DNA of 64,000 nucleotides from Hyphomicrobiales bacterium. Lineage in GTDB: Bacteria > Pseudomonadota > Alphaproteobacteria > Rhizobiales > Beijerinckiaceae. The notes under the pieces were generated by a model. That model saw nothing but the letters and a program-made list of their open reading frames with translations. It made no database searches and was not told the origin of the DNA. Below, one piece after another: positions 28,484-37,684 of this stretch. The stretch lies in NCBI GenBank assembly GCA_027487245.1, contig JAIYDY010000119.1, positions 1-64,000 on the forward strand. The letters are read 5' to 3'. A program made the position numbers and the translations under genes. The first letter of the stretch is position 1, and each line of letters opens with the position of its first letter.

Positions 28484-29422
28484 TCAGTGCCTTGCCCCGG
28501 CGCGGCTGAACAGGCGCATGCCCGCAAAGACGCCGGCCAGAAGCAGAGCCCCGCCAGCCCACTCGTGCGGGGCCGGGGCGCGGCCCTCGTAGGCAAAGCC
28601 ATAGACCAGCGCGAACAGCGTTTCGGAGACAATGAGCTGAGCGGCAAAGGCCAGCGGCAGGCGGCGCGAGGCCAGTGTCCAGAAATACTGGGCCAGCCAC
28701 GAGCCGATCACGCCGGTCAGCACGGCCCACAGCACAAGCCGCGTGCCGTCAGCCCCGGCGAAGCCACGCGCCGGGATTTCGCTCCAGCCCATCACCGGCG
28801 CGAGCACCAGCAGCGGCAGCACACCCACCATCGCGCCGACGCCTTGCAGGCTTGTCCACGGCAGGGCTTCCGGCGCATCGGCAGCCCGCATGGCCCTGGC
28901 ATTGATGACACCGTAGCCGAACCAGACGACCAGCGCGCCGCAGGCCAGCGCGAAGCCAAGCAGCACATCCGCTCTCTGGCGCGGATCAGCCGCCGCATTG
29001 AGGGTGCCCATATTGATCACCACCAGCCCGGCCATGATCAGGCCGAGCGGCAGGGCCAAGGCCCGCCAGCGCACCGCCGGCTCATCCCAGTTGCCATAGA
29101 TCGCAAGCACGACCGGCAGCGCCCCGATCACCAGCGGCGCGATGGCGGGGCCGGACAGGCGCACCGAGAAGGCCACGAAGATGTAGTAGATCACATAACC
29201 CGTCAGCCCCAGCATGAGCGCGAGCCCGGCCTGCGCCAGCGTGATCCGGCCCGGGCGGAAACGCGGGCTGATCGCCATCAGGGCCAGCGACATCAGCCCG
29301 AAGGCCAGATAGCGCAGGATGGCAAGATCAACCTCGCTGTAGGGCTGGACAGCGCGGGGGGCGACGAAGGTCAGCCCCCAGAAAGCGCCGGCGGCAAGGC
29401 CCGCGAGAAGTCCGATGAGCAT
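28484..29422 (-). CDS. EamA-family (drug/metabolite) transporter
   Basis: Inner-membrane exporter of 312 residues with about ten hydrophobic helices in two EamA halves. The first half begins MLIGLLAGLAAGAFWGLTFVA, and the second includes LWAVLTGVIGSWLAQYFWTLASRRLPLA and SETLFALVYGFAYEGRAPAPHEWAGG, a typical EamA ending. The family exports amino acids or other small metabolites; the substrate is not predictable. It lies between gor and the iron-type alcohol dehydrogenase gene on the minus strand, with a 166-bp gap to gor. Confidence 0.88.
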   Translation of the reverse strand: MLIGLLAGLAAGAFWGLTFVAPRAVQPYSEVDLAILRYLAFGLMSLALMAISPRFRPGRITLAQAGLALMLGLTGYVIYYIFVAFSVRLSGPAIAPLVIGALPVVLAIYGNWDEPAVRWRALALPLGLIMAGLVVINMGTLNAAADPRQRADVLLGFALACGALVVWFGYGVINARAMRAADAPEALPWTSLQGVGAMVGVLPLLVLAPVMGWSEIPARGFAGADGTRLVLWAVLTGVIGSWLAQYFWTLASRRLPLAFAAQLIVSETLFALVYGFAYEGRAPAPHEWAGGALLLAGVFAGMRLFSRAGARH

Positions 29423-29588
29423 TGGGCACAGACCGAAGAGCGTGGAATGAAACGACGCGAGGCATAATCGCAGGAAATTCAGTGACTTGCCAACGCGCTT
29501 TGATGATCCGATTCATTCACCTGAGAGATTGAATCAAGTCGTTCAGAGGCTGATTCAGGTGGTTGAGGAACCGGTCAGGATCGTCGCG

Positions 29589-30950
29589 TCAGCCCTTGCG
29601 GGGACTGCGCATGGTCACGAACTCCTCGGCAGCGCTGGGGTGCAGTGCCATGGTGCGGTCGAAGTCAGCCTTGGTGGCCCCCATCGTGATGGCGACGCCG
29701 AGCGACTGGATGATCTCGCCTGCATCCGGGCCGAGCATGTGGGCACCGAGCACGCGGTCCGTGCCGGCATCGACCACCAGCTTCATGTAGGTGCGGTCCT
29801 CGCGGCCGGTCATGGTGGCGCGCATGGCGCGGAACTGGGTGTCGAAGATGCGGAGCTGATAGCCAGCAGCCAGTGCTTCCTGTTCGGATATGCCGATGGT
29901 TCCGATCTCCGGCGTAGTGAACACAGCGGTAGCAATCGGGCTGTGGGAGACGGTCCAGGGCTTGCCGCCGAACACGCTGTCGGCAAAGGCGTGGCCCTCG
30001 CGAATGGCGACCGGCGTCAGGTTCACACGATTGGTCACATCGCCGACCGCGTGCACGCCTGGAACGTTGGTGGCGGATGCGGCGTCGACCCTGACCGAGC
30101 CATCGGCGTTGAGCGCGACGCCGATGCTGTCCAGCCCGAGGCCGCCGGTGTTGGCGCGGCGGCCCGTGGCCACCAGCACGACCTCGGCCTCGGTGACCGA
30201 GCCATCCGACAGGCTGACCTGGCGGACGCCGCCTGCAAGCTCATCCATGCGGGTGATGGTGCGGCCCAGCGCAAGGGTGATGCCGCCCAGCGCCAGCGCG
30301 TCGCGCAGGCGGGTGCGGATGTCCTCGTCGAAACCGCGCAGCACGTTGTCGCCGCGATGCACCAGCGTGACCTTGACCCCGAGGCGGGCGAATACGCAGG
30401 CGAATTCGAGCGCGATATAGCCGCCGCCGACCACCACCATGCGGGCCGGCAGAACCGGCATGTGGAACACCTCGTTGGAGGTGATGCCGAGTTGGCCGCC
30501 CGGGATGACCGGCTCCAGCACAGGGTGCCCGCCGGTGGCGATCAGGATGTGGCGGGCCTTTATGCTCTCGCCGGAGCGGGACAGGCGCACCGTTCCGGGA
30601 GCGGTGACAACGGCACGATCTTCGACGATGGCAACGCCCGCCCCATCGAGGCCCTTCCGATACAGACCGGAGAGGCGCGTGACCTCGGCGGCCACGGCAT
30701 CGCGCAAGGTCGGCCAATCGAAACGGGCCGGCCCGACCTGCCAGCCGAAGGACGCAGCATCGGCAATGTCATCGCCCAGGCGGCTGGCATAGACATAGAG
30801 CTTCTTGGGAACGCAGCCCCTGATCACGCAGGTGCCGCCGATGCGGTCCTCCTCGGCGATCATCACGCTGGCGCCGTGGCCTGCCGCGATGCGGGCGGCA
30901 CGCACGCCGCCGGACCCAGCGCCGATCACGAACAGGTCAACCTGGCGCAT
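29589..30950 (-). CDS. gor: Glutathione-disulfide reductase
   Basis: FAD-dependent NADPH:glutathione-disulfide oxidoreductase of the cytoplasm, keeping glutathione reduced. The 453-residue protein has the N-terminal FAD site IGAGSGGVRAARIAA, the redox-active pair in GGTCVIRGCVPKK (Cys41, Cys46), and the NADPH-binding GGGYIALEFACVFARLG. The C-terminal HPSAAEEFVTM carries the catalytic His-Glu of the partner subunit. The GCVPKK form separates glutathione reductase from lipoamide and mercuric reductases. It follows a DUF2059 gene by 39 bp and rpiA beyond it, forming a probable operon rpiA - DUF2059 - gor. Confidence 0.93.
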   Translation of the reverse strand: MRQVDLFVIGAGSGGVRAARIAAGHGASVMIAEEDRIGGTCVIRGCVPKKLYVYASRLGDDIADAASFGWQVGPARFDWPTLRDAVAAEVTRLSGLYRKGLDGAGVAIVEDRAVVTAPGTVRLSRSGESIKARHILIATGGHPVLEPVIPGGQLGITSNEVFHMPVLPARMVVVGGGYIALEFACVFARLGVKVTLVHRGDNVLRGFDEDIRTRLRDALALGGITLALGRTITRMDELAGGVRQVSLSDGSVTEAEVVLVATGRRANTGGLGLDSIGVALNADGSVRVDAASATNVPGVHAVGDVTNRVNLTPVAIREGHAFADSVFGGKPWTVSHSPIATAVFTTPEIGTIGISEQEALAAGYQLRIFDTQFRAMRATMTGREDRTYMKLVVDAGTDRVLGAHMLGPDAGEIIQSLGVAITMGATKADFDRTMALHPSAAEEFVTMRSPRKG

Positions 30951-30989
30951 GGGATGTCCTGCCGTAACCTGTGACGCTGATGATGCTGT

Positions 30990-31517
30990 TCAGACCGTGT
31001 GGCCCTTCTTGCGCATTTCCTCGCGGAAGCGCGTCAGGAAGAACTCGGAGGTCTGCTGCATCCAGGGTTCGAGGAACTGGAAGACCTGATCGAGCAAGCC
31101 CTGCTGCGCGCCGACATACTTCTTGCCGGTGGGCGAATTGAAGAAGGTCACGAGGTCGCGCAGTTCCGCCTCGGTGAAGGCGCTGCCGATGGCGCGGGCC
31201 GAGCGCTCGATCATCTCGCCGCGACGGGTGCGGACCTCGGGCAACAGGGCGACGAGCGTGTCATCCATGTCCTTGGCGATCTCGGGCCGGTTGGCGAAGT
31301 TCTGGCGGATCCGCAAAGCAATGTCCGGCAAGGCAACATCGAAGGTCTTGGCGAGGCCGGAGCCTTCGACCACCTCGCGAGCAAGACGCAGCACAGGCTC
31401 GCTGACCGCCGTTACGGGGACGCCGGCAGGGGCTGCCGGAGCCGGAGCCTGCGCCAAAAGGGGGCTGGCTGCGAGGCCAGCGAGGGCAAGCGCCGCTGCG
31501 AACGATCTGATTTTCAT
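30990..31517 (-). CDS. DUF2059 family exported protein
   Basis: Predicted periplasmic protein of 175 residues. A signal peptide spans about residues 1-22 (MKIRSFAAALALAGLAASPLLAQ), followed by an Ala/Pro linker. The DUF2059 part shows RRGEMIERSARAIGSAFTEA then ELRDLVTFFNSPTGKKY, the family hallmark. Biochemical function is unknown. It sits between rpiA and gor with short gaps (52 and 39 bp). I recall this rpiA - DUF2059 - gor order from other Rhizobiales, but could not check it here. Confidence 0.85.
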   Translation of the reverse strand: MKIRSFAAALALAGLAASPLLAQAPAPAAPAGVPVTAVSEPVLRLAREVVEGSGLAKTFDVALPDIALRIRQNFANRPEIAKDMDDTLVALLPEVRTRRGEMIERSARAIGSAFTEAELRDLVTFFNSPTGKKYVGAQQGLLDQVFQFLEPWMQQTSEFFLTRFREEMRKKGHTV

Positions 31518-31569
31518 CTGCGTTGATCCTTTGTCGTCGCCCGTCCTTGTCAGAGACGGGCGGTCTTCG

Positions 31570-32280
31570 TCAATCGATTTGACCGATCAGCGTCAGGCCG
31601 GAGCCTGCCGCAAGGATGGCACCGGTCGCAAGGCCGAGGAACAGCCCATGTTCCATCACCCCGGGCACGGCGGCAAGCGCCAGTGACAGCGCCGCAGGGT
31701 CGGTGATTCGACCCAAATCCGCATCCAGGATGTGATGCCCGCCGTCGGTGAAGAGCATGGCACCAGCCTTGTCGCGCCGAACCGTGACCGAACCGTGACA
31801 GCCCGACACCTCCAGCGCCCGTCGCACCGCAGCGATGGTGCTGGTCATGCCGAAGGGGGCAACTTCGATGGGCAGCGGGAAGCGTCCGAGCGTCTCGACC
31901 AGCTTGGTCTCGTCAGCAATGACGATCATGCGCGCAGACGCTGCTGCCACGATCTTCTCGCGTAACAGGGCCGCGCCACCGCCCTTGATCAGCCGGAGTT
32001 GATGGTCGAGTTCGTCCGCGCCATCGACCGTCAGATCGAGTTCGGGGGTGTCGTCGAGGGTGCTGAGCGGAATCCCGAGGGAGAGCGCCAGCGCATGCGT
32101 CTGTTCGGAGGTTGGCACGCAGACGACCGAGAGCCCGCCCTGCACGCGCTCGCCGAGCAACTCGACGAAATGCTTCGCGGTCGATCCTGTGCCGAGACCA
32201 AGGCGCATGCCGGGCCTGACCAGTTCCAGCGCGCGTGCCGCGGCAACCCGCTTGAGAGCCTCAAGGTTGGCCATGCTCAT
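31570..32280 (-). CDS. rpiA: Ribose-5-phosphate isomerase A
   Basis: Interconverts ribose 5-phosphate and ribulose 5-phosphate in the pentose phosphate pathway. The 236-residue protein has the RpiA phosphate loop [20 protein letters not shown] near residue 28, the catalytic [19 protein letters not shown] near 80-100, and LREKIVA, followed by [12 protein letters not shown] near the C-terminus. I start at ATG 32280 ([11 protein letters not shown]); the frame is open to 32613 but the extra part overlaps the divergent SGNH hydrolase gene and lacks family character. ATG 32274 is an alternative. Confidence 0.92.
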   Translation of the reverse strand: MSMANLEALKRVAAARALELVRPGMRLGLGTGSTAKHFVELLGERVQGGLSVVCVPTSEQTHALALSLGIPLSTLDDTPELDLTVDGADELDHQLRLIKGGGAALLREKIVAAASARMIVIADETKLVETLGRFPLPIEVAPFGMTSTIAAVRRALEVSGCHGSVTVRRDKAGAMLFTDGGHHILDADLGRITDPAALSLALAAVPGVMEHGLFLGLATGAILAAGSGLTLIGQID

Positions 32281-32395
32281 GTCCCGTTCATCAACGGCCC
32301 CATACCCTTTCACATACAACGCGTAAACCGAATTGCGGAGCATTCCGGCGACCTGCTTGACAAGCGAACAGCCGACATGGCCGACTAGGGTCGAT

Positions 32396-33208
32396 ATGAG
32401 ACAGAAGCGGGCTTGGGGACTGGGTCTGTGCACGGCCATGCTGCTGGCGGCGGCGGCTGCCGGTTCGCCTGTACTTGCCAGCGGGAGCCCTTCGCTGGCG
32501 GCCCCTTCATGGTGCCCTGTCAAGGCGGCAGCCCCCGCCATGGCACAGACTGCCGCGTTCCGGCGCATCGCCGAAAAGGCTGCCCGGCGCGAGAAGATCA
32601 CGCTGGTCGCCATCGGCTCGTCCTCGACGGAAGGGTCCGACCTGCCCGACCCGGCGCTCGCCTATCCCACCCATCTGGAGCGGCATCTGAACGCCCTGCT
32701 CGGCGGCCAGGTCGTGACCGTGCTGAACAAGGGCAAAGGCGGCGAAGACGTGCCCGAGACGGTGGCGCGCTTCAAGCGCGACGTGGTGGCCCTCAAGCCC
32801 GATCTCGTGGTCTGGCAGCTCGGTGCCAATGACATCGTGCGCCGGGCCGATCCGGAGGTGACGGCGAAAAGCGTCGAGGACGGGATGCTGGAGCTGGCGA
32901 TGAGCGGCACCCCGATCGTGATGATGGACACGCAGACCGCCCCGGCCGTGGCCGCGTCCCCCGTGCTGGAGCAGACCCAGATGCTGCTGAAGGCTGCCGC
33001 CATTCGCCATCAGGCGCTGTTCTGGAGCCGCTTCGAGCTGATGCGCGGCATTCTTGCCTCTCGCGCGGCAGGCGCTGACGATCTGATCAAGCCGGACCAG
33101 TTGCACATGACGGTGCAAATGCATGTCTGCACGGGCAAGGTTCTGGCTGAGGCGATCGCTGTCGAATTGGGCCAGATATCAGCCGAGGTGATCAGCGCCA
33201 GTCGCTGA
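32396..33208 (+). CDS. Exported SGNH/GDSL-family hydrolase
   Basis: Secreted esterase-like protein of 270 residues. After a signal peptide of about 25 residues ([19 protein letters not shown]...) come the SGNH blocks. Block I is [11 protein letters not shown] with the nucleophile Ser, then [16 protein letters not shown] with the Gly block, and [13 protein letters not shown] with the Asn block. The Asp/His block is KPDQLHMT near the C-terminus. All four catalytic elements are present. Start ATG 32396 has AGGG just upstream and begins the signal peptide. It is divergent from rpiA. The substrate could be acylated glycans or lipids; a link to the nearby OpgC gene is possible but not shown. Confidence 0.82.
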   Translation: MRQKRAWGLGLCTAMLLAAAAAGSPVLASGSPSLAAPSWCPVKAAAPAMAQTAAFRRIAEKAARREKITLVAIGSSSTEGSDLPDPALAYPTHLERHLNALLGGQVVTVLNKGKGGEDVPETVARFKRDVVALKPDLVVWQLGANDIVRRADPEVTAKSVEDGMLELAMSGTPIVMMDTQTAPAVAASPVLEQTQMLLKAAAIRHQALFWSRFELMRGILASRAAGADDLIKPDQLHMTVQMHVCTGKVLAEAIAVELGQISAEVISASR

Positions 33209-33234
33209 ATGGCCCGCTGCCGGGCGTCACATCA

Positions 33235-34278
33235 TCAGTTGGACAGCGGCGCTGCGCTGTCCGTGATGCGGATGCGGTCGACGGCCGTTTCGCTGATCCA
33301 GATCTGATCGCCAAGCCGGGTCACAGCCCTTGCCTGACCGCGTTCCGACAAGGCAGCGATCACGGTGCTCGACCCGGTGGCGGCATCAAAACGCAAGAGC
33401 CGGTCGCGGCCAACATCCGTGACGATGATCGCACCGGCGGCATCAAGCGTCAGGGCAAACGGGCGCGCGCCCTCACCCAGCGACCATGCATCCCAGGTGC
33501 GGCGGCGCGGATCAAAGCGGGCAATGCGCCCGGAGCGGTAAGCGGTGACCCAGACGCGGCCCGTACTGTCCACGACCATGCCTTTCGGACCCTCGACCCC
33601 GGTGGGCATCGCGAAGGCGTCCTGCCGCATGCTGACAGGATCGACACGCACGATCTGGTTCGAGGCATAGGCGGCGAACCAGACCGCGCCGCCCGACGAC
33701 AGAGCGACCGTGGACGGGCCACGGCCCGTGACCGCCTCGGCCAGAGAGACCTTGCCACTGGCAGTGTCGAGCTTTCCGACCCAGCCATTGTAACCTGTGA
33801 AGACGACAAGGTTGCCGGCGGTGCACTGCACGCCGGACAGATCGGCGGTATGGCCATCCGGCATCGGATGGCGCACGACCTCCTCGGTTGCCGAGGTGAT
33901 CTCGTGGATGACATTGAGCGCCGGATCGAGCGCGTAGAGCTTGCCGTTGGGGCAGCGCGTCAGCGCGCGCGGGCGGGCGCCATGGCCCAGCGCGATGTAG
34001 CCGACGCTGCGGGTTGCCACGTCGATTTCGCCGATGGCGGAGCGCCGTGCTGCAGCGAACCAGACAGTCGGCTCGGCCCCTTCGGCGCCAACAATGCCCT
34101 GCGGCAGGACGGAGCCGCCAAGCTCGATGCTCGACAGGGGCGGACGGGCGGTATCGGCGGCTTGCGCCAGCGCAGCGACGCTGGTCGCGTTCAGGCCCGC
34201 CACTGTCAACACAAACAGCAGGTGCCGCAAAAGGATGGCGTTGGGTCTGGTGAAGGCCAGTTTCATTGAGAGCATCAT
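33235..34278 (-). CDS. Exported virginiamycin B lyase-like beta-propeller protein
   Basis: Predicted periplasmic protein of 347 residues with a signal-peptide-like N-terminus (LLRHLLFVLTVAGLNATSVA). Repeats of about 42 residues follow, each with a V(W/V)(F/V)A(A/T)Y-like strand and a (I/L)(A/V)RFDP strand, for example TVWFAAARRSAIGEIDVATR, AVWFAAYASNQIVRVDP and RVWVTAYRSGRIARFDPRR. That spacing indicates an NHL/Vgb-type seven-bladed propeller. The Vgb family includes streptogramin lyases, but most chromosomal members have no known lyase role. ATG 34278 lies 12 bp after the OpgC stop; ATG 34266 is an alternative. Co-transcribed with the OpgC family gene. Confidence 0.72.
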   Translation of the reverse strand: MMLSMKLAFTRPNAILLRHLLFVLTVAGLNATSVAALAQAADTARPPLSSIELGGSVLPQGIVGAEGAEPTVWFAAARRSAIGEIDVATRSVGYIALGHGARPRALTRCPNGKLYALDPALNVIHEITSATEEVVRHPMPDGHTADLSGVQCTAGNLVVFTGYNGWVGKLDTASGKVSLAEAVTGRGPSTVALSSGGAVWFAAYASNQIVRVDPVSMRQDAFAMPTGVEGPKGMVVDSTGRVWVTAYRSGRIARFDPRRRTWDAWSLGEGARPFALTLDAAGAIIVTDVGRDRLLRFDAATGSSTVIAALSERGQARAVTRLGDQIWISETAVDRIRITDSAAPLSN

Positions 34279-34289
34279 GCCACAGCCAC

Positions 34290-35546
34290 TCACTTTGTCG
34301 AGGGCTCGGCGGCCACGGTCGCCATCAGCGAACCGGGGGCGGTGGCGGCGGGCGCGGCGCGCTGGGCGGCACGGGCGGCAGCTTCGTTCTTGATCTGCCG
34401 GGCCTGCCAATCGAGCAGGCCGGCAAAGCCGATCATGACGGCCACACCGGCGAGGACCACGAGCGCCTGCACCCAGAGCACGTAGCCGGTCTCCTTGGTG
34501 ATCACGGTCGCGACAGTCGACAGCACAAGCCCGAGCACGAACACCGGCAACGAGTGGCGCCCGGCCAGGATCAGCAGGCGCGCCGGCAGCGATGCCAGCC
34601 AAGGCGCTGTCCGGCTGATCAGCACGGCGAGGAGCCAGAACTTGGCAAAGGCATCGAGCAGCCTGAGCGGCGTCAGGTTGGTCTTGTCGACGAGTGGCAG
34701 CAGCGCGACATCGAGCACTTCGACATTGGCCAGTGAGCCGATCTGACGCCATGGCCCGGCAGCGAGGAAGGTGAACGCGACGTAGCCCAGCGCCAGCACC
34801 GTGACGGCCCGAACCAGCCGGCGGCGCGCGAACAGTCCATCGAGCCGTCCGGTCGCACCAAGGTGCGACATGACGATGCCGGCCACGAACAGCACTTGCC
34901 AGGCGAACGGGTTGAAGAACCAGACGCTCGACGCGTTGATGTTGGGAATGTTGACCCAGGTGACCTGCGTCCAGCCATAGAGTGCCAGCGAGGCTGCCAG
35001 TGGCACCAGCCAGTGCAGGCGCAGCGCCAGCAGCACCAGTGGCATGCCAGCGAGGAACAGGATGTAGAGCGGCAGGATATCGAGAAAGTGCGGCAGGAAG
35101 GTCAGCGTGACGATGCCGCGCACCGCATCGGCGGGCGCGCTGAGCAGGATGTCGAGGCCGCCCGATTCCAGATAATCCGGATCGCCGAAGCGCTGGGCTG
35201 CATAGGCAAGTATGCCCGTGATCAGCAGCACCAGCGCCACATGGGTGATGTAAAGCTGCCAGACACGCGTGAAGATCGGGAAGGCACCGCGCGCCATCCG
35301 CGAAAAGCCCATCTCGCCGTGCAGGAAGGTGGGCGCGTAGGCAAAATAGGCTGCAAGGCCGGCCAGCAGCACGAAGGCCTCTGCGGCATCGGCAAAACCA
35401 AACGCACGCGGTGTCAGCCCGGCAAAGACCAGGCCGGGAACATGGGTGATGAAGATGATGACCAGCGCCATGCCCCTGAGCATGTCCAGCCTGACATCCC
35501 TGTCCTGACCGGGGGCTCCCATTGCGGTGGCTCCTCGCGCTTGCAT
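34290..35546 (-). CDS. OpgC-family membrane acyltransferase-like protein
   Basis: Polytopic inner-membrane protein, 418 residues with about ten helices. The start RDVRLDMLRGMALVIIFITH, followed by TPRAFGFADAAEAFVLLAGLAA, is diagnostic of the OpgC family. OpgC attaches succinyl groups to osmoregulated periplasmic glucans. The C-terminal 35 residues are a charged, Ala-rich cytoplasmic tail. ATG 35546 begins MQARGATAMG; a later start at ATG 35522 is possible. The downstream gene encodes an exported beta-propeller, possibly involved in the same envelope glycan. No opgG/opgH is in the window. Confidence 0.85.
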   Translation of the reverse strand: MQARGATAMGAPGQDRDVRLDMLRGMALVIIFITHVPGLVFAGLTPRAFGFADAAEAFVLLAGLAAYFAYAPTFLHGEMGFSRMARGAFPIFTRVWQLYITHVALVLLITGILAYAAQRFGDPDYLESGGLDILLSAPADAVRGIVTLTFLPHFLDILPLYILFLAGMPLVLLALRLHWLVPLAASLALYGWTQVTWVNIPNINASSVWFFNPFAWQVLFVAGIVMSHLGATGRLDGLFARRRLVRAVTVLALGYVAFTFLAAGPWRQIGSLANVEVLDVALLPLVDKTNLTPLRLLDAFAKFWLLAVLISRTAPWLASLPARLLILAGRHSLPVFVLGLVLSTVATVITKETGYVLWVQALVVLAGVAVMIGFAGLLDWQARQIKNEAAARAAQRAAPAATAPGSLMATVAAEPSTK

Positions 35547-36045
35547 GATGAACGGATATTCAGGATCGATGGCGAAATCACGACACGCTTGCGTGATCTA
35601 CGAAAACTTCGCGTGCAATGACGCAGACGTGATCCGCATGCCGAGCACTGCCACGGCATGGTTAAGGAGTAGCGAACGCCGCGCGGCTCCGGGCGCGCCA
35701 GATTGTCTCAGACGGGGGAAGAGTTGGCTGTCTCACGCCGGTTCGCTGCGCTCACGGCTCCGACGGGGCGGCCTGCCGGCGGGCATGAAGCTGCATCCTG
35801 ATCGCACCACTTCTTGTGTCATTCCCGGCCGAAGCGAAGGGGAAGGGAAGGGAACCCAGGGCTAGCCCGGACCCTGTCGGGGCTAACCGTGGTCTGGATC
35901 CCCTTCCCGAGGGCCGAAAGGCCCTCGCCGGGGATGACACAGTGCCAACGTCAGCAAGCGTTCGGAGCCGTGCCGCTTCCCTTGCATCCGCAAAGGCTCG
36001 GCGCTGCTCCTTCTTTACGAAAAAGGGGCTCAGCCGCCAAGAATT
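35547..36045. other. Non-coding stretch between OpgC-family gene and gabD
   Basis: No open frame here has family character. The interval holds the 127-bp inverted-repeat element at 35815-35941 and the upstream region of the OpgC-family gene. Near 36030-36057 the 12-mer TCAGCCGCCAAG is duplicated across the gabD stop codon. Confidence 0.6.
35815..35941. repeat. Intergenic palindromic repeat element, 127 bp
   Basis: Bounded by TGTGTCATTCCCGGC on the left and GCCGGGGATGACACA on the right, complementary except for one base. The inside reads CCGAAGCGAAGGGGAAGG... CTGGATCCCCTTCCCGAGGG, with internal inverted repeats. Sequences with GTCAT(T/C)CC(C)GG...CCGGGATGAC ends are widespread non-coding repeats in alphaproteobacteria. 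The ends resemble those of the 100-bp element at 48052-48151. Confidence 0.7.
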
Positions 36046-37494
36046 TCAGCCGCCAAGCCCACCGAGCAGCACGTACTTGATCTCGGTAAACTCATCCATG
36101 CCGTGCCGGGAGCCTTCGCGGCCAAGGCCGCTTTCCTTGACCCCGCCGAAGGGTACTTCCGCAGCGCCGAGCAGGGCCGTGTTGACGCCGACCATGCCGT
36201 ATTCCAGCGCTTCGGCGACGCGGAACACCCGGCCCAGATCGCGCGCATAAAAATACGAGGCGAGGCCATACTGGGTGGCGTTGGCCTGCTCGATGACATC
36301 AGCCTCGTCCTTGAAGCGGAAGATCGGTGCCATGGGCCCGAAGGTCTCGTCGCGCGCCACGACCATCTTCGTGGTGACATGGCTGAGCACGGTGGGCTCG
36401 AAGAAGGTGCCGCCGAGCGCGTGGCGCTTGCCGCCGACCACCAGCTTCGCGCCGTTGGCAACCGCATCCTTGATGTGGCTCTCGACCTTCTCGACCGCTT
36501 CCATCGTGATCAGCGGGCCCTGCATCACGCCGACTTCGAGGCCATTGCCGACCTTGAGGTCAATCACCTTCTTGGCGAACTTCTCGACGAAGGCGTCATA
36601 GATCGCATCCTGCACATAGATGCGGTTGGCGCAGACGCAGGTCTGGCCCATGTTGCGATACTTCGAGATCATCGCGCCTTCGACGGCTGCATCGAGATCG
36701 GCATCGTCGAACACGATGAAGGGGGCATTGCCACCCAGCTCGAGGCCAACCTTCTTCACGGTGCCGGCGGCCTGCCGCATCAGCAGCTTGCCGACCTCGG
36801 TGGAGCCGGTGAAGCCGATGGCGCGCACGGTCGGGGATTCGCACCAGACCTTGCCGATGGCCGGCGCATCGCCAGTGATGACATTGAGCACACCCGCCGG
36901 GATACCGGCCCGGTGCGCCAGTTCGGCGATGGCGAGCGCGGTCAGCGGGGTTTCCGGCGCGGGCTTGATCACGGCGGTGCAGCCTGCGGCCAGGGCCGGC
37001 GAGACCTTGCGGGTAATCATGGCGGCGGGGAAATTCCACGGGGTGATCGCGGCGATGACGCCCACAGGCTGGCGGGTGACCATGACACGGGCATTGGGGA
37101 ATGGCGAGGGAATGGTCTCGCCGTAGATGCGCTTGGCTTCCTCGGCATAATACTCGACGAAGGAGGCGGCGTAGATCACCTCGCCCTTGGCCTCATAGAG
37201 CGGCTTGCCCTGCTCGGAGGTCATGATCACGGCCAGATCATCGGCATTGGCAACGATCAGGTCGAACCACTTCTTCAGGATCGCGCAACGCTCCTTGGCC
37301 AGCTTCTTCGACCAGAGCTTGAAGGCCGCCGCAGCGGCAGCGACAGCGTCCTCAGCTTCTTTCGCGCCATGGTGTGGCACCTTGCCGATCACCTCGCCGG
37401 TGGCCGGGTTCTCGACCGGATCGACACCCTGCCCGACCCACTGGCCATTGATGTAGGACTGGGACTTCAGCAGGGTCGGATCATTGAGCTTCAT
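36046..37494 (-). CDS. gabD: NAD(P)-dependent succinate-semialdehyde dehydrogenase
   Basis: Aldehyde dehydrogenase superfamily enzyme, 482 residues, oxidising succinate semialdehyde to succinate (GABA and related catabolism). Motifs are ITPWNFPAAMITRKVSPALA, the nucleotide-binding FTGSTEVGKLLMRQA, the catalytic Glu in GLELGGNAPFIVFDDADLD, and the catalytic Cys in GQTCVCANRIYV. GQTCVCANR followed by IYVQ is the GabD form, with the extra Cys at +2 that in GabD takes part in redox control. ATG 37494 follows CGAGGAC; the upstream ATG 37518 has none. No gabT or gabP is adjacent. The last codons share a 12-base repeat with the sequence beyond the stop. Confidence 0.88.
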   Translation of the reverse strand: MKLNDPTLLKSQSYINGQWVGQGVDPVENPATGEVIGKVPHHGAKEAEDAVAAAAAAFKLWSKKLAKERCAILKKWFDLIVANADDLAVIMTSEQGKPLYEAKGEVIYAASFVEYYAEEAKRIYGETIPSPFPNARVMVTRQPVGVIAAITPWNFPAAMITRKVSPALAAGCTAVIKPAPETPLTALAIAELAHRAGIPAGVLNVITGDAPAIGKVWCESPTVRAIGFTGSTEVGKLLMRQAAGTVKKVGLELGGNAPFIVFDDADLDAAVEGAMISKYRNMGQTCVCANRIYVQDAIYDAFVEKFAKKVIDLKVGNGLEVGVMQGPLITMEAVEKVESHIKDAVANGAKLVVGGKRHALGGTFFEPTVLSHVTTKMVVARDETFGPMAPIFRFKDEADVIEQANATQYGLASYFYARDLGRVFRVAEALEYGMVGVNTALLGAAEVPFGGVKESGLGREGSRHGMDEFTEIKYVLLGGLGG

Positions 37495-37684
37495 GGCGTC
37501 CTCGGCGTTTGGCAGCATTTTGAGATGCTGTTAGCAGGTTGCGCGGCGCAGTTTAAGGGGGCATGCGGCTGGGCCGCCATGCGCTTGTGGCCTGATGGGC
37601 CAAGAGGGTGAGGGCTTGCCCGGATGACAGGACCGCATCCAACCACTAGGCTTGCCGCTCCGCAACGATGTTCGGGGGGCATCC

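Noticed and set aside
28466-29467. 333-codon plus-strand frame opposite the EamA gene
   Set aside because: Highly charged, repetitive Gln/Arg/His composition typical of the antisense strand of a hydrophobic gene.
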